64,000 nt of DNA from Tubulanus polymorphus (lineage: Eukaryota > Nemertea > Palaeonemertea > Tubulaniformes > Tubulanidae), in assembly GCF_964204645.1 (NCBI RefSeq), contig NC_134033.1:3469631-3533630 (forward strand), written 5' to 3'. The notes under the pieces are model-generated. The model did not search any database and was not told where the DNA came from. It saw only the letters and a list, made by a program, of their open reading frames with translations. Below are positions 58,704-64,000 of this stretch, piece by piece (positions within the stretch are counted from its first letter, which is position 1; every line of letters begins with the position of its first letter). Made by a program: the position numbers and the translations under genes.

Positions 58704-61700
58704 ATGTTCGGTCTAAGCATCGTTCTGGCGTTTGCCTTCGTTTGGGTGGGACATTCTCTGCCAATAGGTAAGATTTCTTTTTTTCAAAATCTTTCTTTTT
58801 CCGATGGAAAATATTGTAAATTTTTTTCTTACAAAACGTACAATACGTTTCTCGGACCCGTTTATTGGGGAAACTTTTAATTCGATATCATTATTATCAT
58901 ATATTATTCAACTCCGCTATTATTGTAATCGAACTCCTAGAAAATACACTTGTTGACGTGTTCCCCCTACAAATATCGAGGGCTTAACTTAATTTCTAAT
59001 AGTTGAAATATTTGAACGACCAGAGATTCCCAGGTCTCCTACAGGTTCCGCTGTTCATAGAACTATCGCGGTTATAACGTAGGGATTTTATTCTGATCTC
59101 TATCAGAGCCCGCGGTTGCGCAGTTTTGAGTCAAGCCCATCAAGTAGGCTTAAATGTTCTTATGTATTATTATAACGTTAATTAAAAGTGCTACCATATT
59201 GACTACTCGAACCCTACTGTTATAGTAGTCAGTATTTGTGTTACAGCAGCGAAATTAGATTAACTTTTTCAGTGCAACTACACCGCGGTGCAGTGTATGA
59301 ATCGGTAATTGATTTTGCTAGTACACCGCACTGCGGTGTATTGCCGATTTAGTTTTTAGTTTTTATCTCTATACAAAGATGACAGCACCCGTCAAACATA
59401 GTGAAATATTAGTACCTAACGATACACCGCACCACGGTGTAGACGCACTATAGTGGTATTCCCGTTATTCAACACACTAGGGTGGAATTTTCCCAAATTT
59501 TCACATTTTCTCCAGCACTTAGGGTATTAACTAGTCAGCACGGAAAAAGTCAAGACTGGTCTTAATTAAGTTGTTTGATTTGTTATATAAGCTTAGACTG
59601 GTCTTGATATTTTGAATTGGCTATACAACCAAAATGAGCTTAGACTGGGCTGGTTTTAAATCGAAGCCATGACTGTGCAAGAGGCGGCTTACTGATGAAG
59701 CTCGTTGTTTAATAGATCACTTCTCATTCACAGATACGGCATGCGCATCAGGAGGCCGGCTGAATTGGAACATCATCCCTGGTTTTGCTCTTGCAGGCTT
59801 CAATGATAACTATATCGGCCGAATGAGTGAACTCGAATGTCTGAAATCGTGCGCTAATTTCGCTAAATTCCTGTGTCGTTCTGCCGACTACGACACGCGG
59901 CATCGAGAATGTTGGATCCAACCAGAAAGTCGGTTTACCTTCCCTGAGAAATACCGGAAATTCAACGGACTTACTATGATTGACTGGCAGTGCAAAACGA
60001 TCAACTCATTGTGTAAGTTAAGTGTGGGATTCGAACCTGATGACATCGATATGACTCAGCCACGACACAAACCCTGCCATGCTTGAACGGGTGCGCAGGT
60101 ACATGCGCAGGTTTGCCGCGAGAAAACTCGCGGCGCCTATCAGATTGCTCGTTGTATATTCGCTAAGGTCAATCTTAGGGAATAACTATAAATGGAAAAA
60201 CCCGACCCAAAAAAAAACAGAATTTCTGAGTGGCATAACAGGGAATTGTTAGATTCAATGCTTCTATGACTCGTAATATATCCAGTAGACTCTCTATACG
60301 TCATCTTTGATTAAGCCACACACGCCGTAGTATTATAGAGATATGAAATTCTTTTGTCCGGTTTAAAAATCTTGTTACGATTCTGACCGTGAGGTGTCTA
60401 ATTACGCGCACTCCCCGGGGATCGAACCCGGGTCTCGTACACGCAGAAAAGACCACTTCATCTATCTAGTCCGCTGCTTGGCCAGTGGTTAAACAGCTTG
60501 CCATTTATGCATAACTATCTCACGTCGTTTAATGGAATTTTTCACGTTTTATTACATAAAGAACTCTACACTTAATTATTCAGAAAAAATAAAAGGCTAA
60601 TCCGATCAGTAGGTACAACCACTTAGCGCGACAGAAATACACGCACTCGCGGTCGTTGAAGCATAGCAAATGTGGCTTTTTCTATACCAAGATATTTCAC
60701 AGGATTTCGCGATTATATCGGTTTATCGGGGGCTATTGTCACCAGTTCAAAGGCAAAATAAAAATGATCAGTTTTCAGAAAAACCCTGGCCCCGGTTTTA
60801 TCGACCGGTATTACCTTTAACCCGGGGGCTAACTAAATTGAAAATGAATTAAGTTAGCCCCCAGGTTTAAAGGTAATACCAGTCTATAAAACTGGCCCCT
60901 GTTGTTAACTAGGGCCGGGTGGATGGCGGTATATCGGGGTTTGGTTGTATTTTCTGAGATACTCCATTGAGACTTAGATTGGCTATAGAACTAAAATGGT
61001 CGACAGGAGGCGGATCCAGGAGGATTTGTGAGACGTTTAAAACACCATGAAATATTTTTGAGTGCCCATTTTCAATTTGTCAATAAGTTTTTGGAAGTGT
61101 CTTTTTGGATGTGACAAGTTAATAAGACTTAAATATTGGCCTCTAGGTGCACCCCACCGCTGAATTGCACAGTAGTGACCTGAATCCAAAAGTGGTCTTA
61201 AATCTTAAGACTGGTCCATATTGACTCTGGAACATAGGTCTTAGACCGGTCTTAGTTCCAAGCCATGTGCTACTGGCCCCCCTGTGTAAGACTGGCTCCA
61301 GCATGGGGCCGGTTGCATAGTCATGGCTTAGACTTAAGACCAGTCTAAGACCAACTTAGTTCTATAGCCAATCTAACAACTGAAGACCAATCTTAAGATT
61401 TAATACCACTTTTGAACTTAAGTCACGACTGTGCAACTTGCCCCTGGTTTAAGACTGGCCCCTGGGCCTTAAACAGCTTCGAAATTATCGAAATTCTTTC
61501 TTTCGTTTTCTATAGATTTCCAGGGGGTTCAAGGTCGGCAAATTCCGTCACCAGATGTCGCTGCAGTCGGGCCTATGACGTCAGGTAGTGAATTAGAATG
61601 CGCGTTGGCGTGTCTGGCCAATCAGAGATGCGATCTGATCGTCTTCAAACTGATATCATCATCGAAGGGGAACTGCCGTCTGTACAACAGCATCATGGTA

Positions 61701-61769
61701 CCGGATACAAAATGGCAGCCGGCAACAGACGAACTCGTCTTCAAGGACGAATCTAGAATCAACTTCTAA
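58704..61769 (+). CDS. Small secreted protein with two PAN/apple-like segments
   Basis: Predicted extracellular protein of 198 residues, function unknown. Three exons: 58704-58767, 59734-60012 and 61516-61769, both junctions phase 1 with good splice sites. Exon 1 encodes a clear signal peptide (MFGLSIVLAFAFVWVGHSLP). Exon 2 contains SELECLKSCANFAKFLCRSA followed by ECWI, and exon 3 contains SELECALACLANQRCDLIVF followed by NCRLYNS. Both follow the PAN/apple pattern: an acidic-aromatic or hydrophobic run, paired Cys four residues apart on a helix, a third Cys before a hydrophobic strand, and a Cys near the end. Exon 2 and exon 3 each cover one such segment, suggesting ancestral duplication. 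PAN modules mediate protein or carbohydrate binding, so a lectin-like or matrix role is possible. Introns hold a MITE, a B-box element and hairpins. AATAAA at 62180-62185 is a candidate poly(A) signal. Confidence 0.75.
59261..59553. mobile_element. piggyBac-type MITE in intron 1 of the PAN gene
   Basis: Begins after ATTAA with CTTTTTCAGTGC and ends GCACGGAAAAAG. Three CACCGC..GCGGTG palindromes and AGTACCTAACGATACACCGC inside. The termini carry substitutions. Confidence 0.8.
60018..60245. mobile_element. Partial B-box foldback element in intron 2 of the PAN gene
   Basis: Starts with GGGATTCGAACCTGATGACA just after the exon 2 donor and matches 11225-11440 through CAGATTGCTCGTTGTATA and ATAAATGG.AAAACCCG. 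The right arm is lost. Confidence 0.75.
60400..60500 (-). mobile_element. tRNA-like segment, probably a SINE head
   Basis: The minus strand carries the B box GGGTTCGATCCC within a CCCGG/CCGGG stem and a loose A-box-like region about 45 bases upstream. The acceptor stem does not close, so a functional tRNA is unlikely. Confidence 0.4.
60786..60897. repeat. Foldback hairpin element (copy of 20003-20106)
   Basis: Arms GGTTTTATCGACCGGTATTA and TAATACCAGTCTATAAAACT, with the same inner CCCGGGGGCTAA / TTAGCCCCC stem. Confidence 0.85.
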
Positions 61770-62179
61770 ATAAGCAGCTACTAGACCAGGGACATATACA
61801 AATTCATCTTTCTCTGCGGGGAAATGCTGACTCATCTTAAAAAATCATATTTCTTATCAATCAGGGAATTTGAACAGTGGCTCGGTCATTTTTCTGAAGC
61901 TCTGCTTTCTTTACAGGGTGAACTGTGTAATACATCACATATCTCTCAGTAAACATATCACAGAATAAGATGAAACTTTACCCTACACACATGCGTATGT
62001 TTATTATTATGATGGTATTGGTCGTATTTTTAATTATTACAATGCCAATATATTAACGGTTTATATGGAGAATACTGTGTCCCCTTAACGATTACAGATC
62101 TGTACACTTTCCGCCGTTTGTGGGCACGTCTTGAATGACCCCAAATAATAATGTGTATTTACAGATTTCTTGTTGAAAT

Positions 62180-62185
62180 AATAAA
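62180..62185 (+). promoter_or_regulatory. Candidate polyadenylation signal AATAAA for the PAN gene
   Basis: First clear AATAAA in sense orientation in the 3' flank, about 410 bp after the stop codon. Confidence 0.35.
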
Positions 62186-62644
62186 CATTGTTTTCGTTGC
62201 TGTACAATATTTCTTGTCGATGATATTTTCGACCGTCCGTTTCTTCGCTAGATTACTGGTTCAAATTACTCAACCTCATCTATGAAGACCGCCGGATCCC
62301 CCAGGCCAAATATTTCATACTTTGAATGAAAGGAGCGGTCGACGCGTTCGACCCAAGACTGAGTTCTTGCGAAGACGTCAAATGTAACCGAAAATAGGAA
62401 GTGTTGTAGGTGACGTCATAGTTGAAAGAAGCAAACGTACATGATATTTTCATTTACACTTTTTATAAGCGTAAAAATAAAAGTACGAACGAGCGGTTGA
62501 CTCTCTTTACTTAGCTTCAGAGCGAAATAACATCCTTTTGGGTAGACAGACTTTATGGCTCTGCTCAAACTCCAGTCACCCCATTTTATTTTATATTATA
62601 TTTTGTCATTATTTGTGTTGTACATATTGATGGTGACAAATAAT

Positions 62645-62782
62645 CTACTATTCTATGCTATGCTATGCTGTGCTATGCTGAGCTGTGCTGTGCTGTGCTG
62701 TACTGTGCTGTGCCGTGCTATGCTATGCTGTGCTATGCTGTGCTGTGCTGTGCTGTGCTGTGCTATGCTATGGTATGCTATG
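62645..62782. repeat. TGCTR pentanucleotide microsatellite
   Basis: About 27 copies of TGCTG/TGCTA. Open frames across it are artefacts. Confidence 0.95.
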
Positions 62783-63443
62783 AATCTGTATTCTCCTTTC
62801 AACTTTCTAATCAGCCACTCAGTTCCTTCGTTTGATTTCTTGTATAAATATCCTGGTAATTCCATTATGTGCGCAGAACGCCTGATGAACAGTCTTTAGC
62901 CGAAAAGATGAATTCTCTATTTGGCTGAGGTGAGGATACTTAGAAGTGATGTTCGTTTTTTTTAGAATAAAACCCGGTGCGAGGTGCATCGTCTCTGAAC
63001 GTAGAAACTGTTGCATTGATAGACTACGAACAGCGCCCTCGAGCGACAAAATCATTGATATATTCCTTTTTGATCAAAATATTATTGTTCATAAACTTTT
63101 TTAATGTTGAACGATTAAATGATGAATTACTACATGAACATTACGCCAGTTACAAATTGGACAAGTTTTGTATCCCTAAAACTCTAAATCCTAGTTTCAA
63201 ATGGATGGTAGCTTCTCATTGCAGGTTTTTACGAATAAGTAATTCAGTAAACACGCTACCATTACCAGAGAGTTGTGAGTTAGATTTAACTAAAAGCTAA
63301 AATAATGTTGCTTATTATATTGTGGTAATTTTGCTCTATTGCATTGTATGTCATTGTATAAGTTCATCTAATCCGGTCATGTAACTGCAAACCAGATTTA
63401 GGGATAAGCAAACATTTTACCGGGACTCGTGTCAAACTATTGT
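62783..63443. other. Spacer between the PAN gene and the LGR gene
   Basis: No supported gene. An open frame ending at 63300 (+) finishes in a vaguely SOCS-like tail (HCRFLRI, gap, LPLPES) but no exon structure supports it. Confidence 0.4.
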
Positions 63444-64000
63444 TTATTTACTGGATGTCGTCAATCCTAGTAGTCGTTTATTGCGTTCACGAATAGATTT
63501 CATATCGATAGTTAGTATTGTATAAAGAAGCGGATTCAGAGACGAGTTGATCGGTAAAAATAGAACGGCCAGCCAAGCGGCCACCTGGTTCGGTATCTCG
63601 ACCGAAAATACGGCGCAAAACTGAACGATTATTATCGGTAGCCAGCAAAATAGATTACAAAGATTGATTACTAAACTCCTTCGAGCTAAAACCAGTTCGG
63701 TAGGATCGGCTCTACCCGAGCCCGACCTACTTCCAGATACGAGTCTATATATCCGAGCGTACGTCATCATTATCGAAGCCAAAATGGCCGCATTAGACAA
63801 GGCAAAAATAGTGAATGAATAGTGCCAGCCATTAACGTCGATCGTCAGTAAATTCATAGGCAAACAAACTCCGGTTGTACCGTAAAAATTGTCTCCGAAG
63901 TAAGACGACGATGGCAGCGGTAGAATAGAAACTGTGATTATAACGAGCCAACACGTGCAGCAAATAGCGATGACGTATTTAACAGTTATAATCGGACTTC
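63444..64000 (-). CDS. Type-C leucine-rich-repeat GPCR (relaxin receptor/GRL101-like), 3' end
   Basis: Carboxy-terminal part (185 codons visible, 184 complete residues after the edge) of a glycoprotein-hormone/relaxin-type receptor. The frame is open to the window edge, so the start and the LRR/LDLa ectodomain are off-window. Visible parts: TM4 (YVIAICCTCWLVIITVSILP), extracellular loop 2 with FYGTTGVCLP, TM5, intracellular loop 3 ending LARRS, TM6 (LCNLFCWLPIIIVQF), the loop FSVEIPNQVAAW, and TM7 with LPINSSLNPLLYT, which contains the NPxxY-type NPLLY. FYGTxGVC, CW(L/I)PI and VEIP together are typical of relaxin-family receptors and GRL101. The C-tail is short (IRERNKRLLGLTTSSK). The ligand is unknown. 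Confidence 0.85.
   Translation of the reverse strand, partial: SPIITVKYVIAICCTCWLVIITVSILPLPSSSYFGDNFYGTTGVCLPMNLLTIDVNGWHYSFTIFALSNAAILASIMMTYARIYRLVSGSRSGSGRADPTELVLARRSLVINLCNLFCWLPIIIVQFCAVFSVEIPNQVAAWLAVLFLPINSSLNPLLYTILTIDMKSIRERNKRLLGLTTSSK

Noticed and set aside
60410-60485. Functional tRNA gene on the minus strand
   Set aside because: Good B box and T stem only; no closed cloverleaf.
62555-62899. Cys/Ala/Met-rich frame over the TGCTR microsatellite
   Set aside because: Microsatellite translation.
62977-63300. Frame with a SOCS-like tail (HCRFLRI ... LPLPES)
   Set aside because: The spacing is wrong for a SOCS box, there is no usable acceptor, and no upstream exon.

Overview
The window is animal nuclear DNA. 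Genes are split by spliceosomal introns with GT/AG boundaries, coding exons are CpG-rich, and most of the sequence is intron or spacer filled with minisatellites, foldback elements, MITEs, SINE-like elements and decayed non-LTR retrotransposons. A type-C LGR (relaxin-receptor/GRL101-like), an FMRFamide-receptor-type GPCR, a NACHT-LRR receptor and a mitochondrial agmatinase pair fit a marine invertebrate, probably a lophotrochozoan (mollusc, brachiopod, nemertean or annelid). I cannot name the species.

Layout: 1-5.5 kb holds one single-exon GPCR (-) and tandem repeats. 5.5-8.8 kb holds the 5' five coding exons of IFT81 (-). 8.8-11.6 kb has no convincing gene and ends in a B-box foldback element. 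11.6-15.3 kb is a NACHT-LRR gene (-) whose first coding exon carries a duplicated RHIM-like amyloid core. 15.8-19.2 kb is a three-exon WD40/SOCS-box gene (-). 19.2-24 kb is repeats, a deleted NLR pseudogene and a LINE fragment. 24.2-42.2 kb is a direct tandem duplication of an agmatinase gene and its flanks (both +): copy 1 at 24.2-28.4 kb, copy 2 at 34.0-39.2 kb, separated by nested LINE fragments. 42.9-51.6 kb is a complete 11-exon EFHC2 (-). 53.2-56.1 kb is an inverted, broken copy of the WD40/SOCS gene (+). 58.7-61.8 kb is a small secreted protein with two PAN/apple-like segments (+). 63.4-64.0 kb is the 3' end of a type-C LGR (-).

Two points stand out. The NLR appears to couple a NACHT switch to a RHIM-like motif, as expected of an amyloid-signalling cell-death receptor. 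Agmatinase copy 2 contains two equal-length, phase-0 versions of the exon carrying the DAHxD metal motif, only 54 bp apart, which looks like a mutually exclusive pair that swaps an active-site loop. Copy 1 has lost the second version through a SINE insertion and a deletion, and the exon it keeps has an Arg-to-His change.

Functionally the genes are mixed and do not form an operon or pathway: ciliary (IFT81, EFHC2), immune (NLR), ubiquitin-ligase adaptor (WD40/SOCS), polyamine/guanidino metabolism (agmatinase), signalling (two GPCRs) and extracellular (PAN). Exon joins were made by hand from splice sites, phase and family resemblance; no transcript or database evidence was available.
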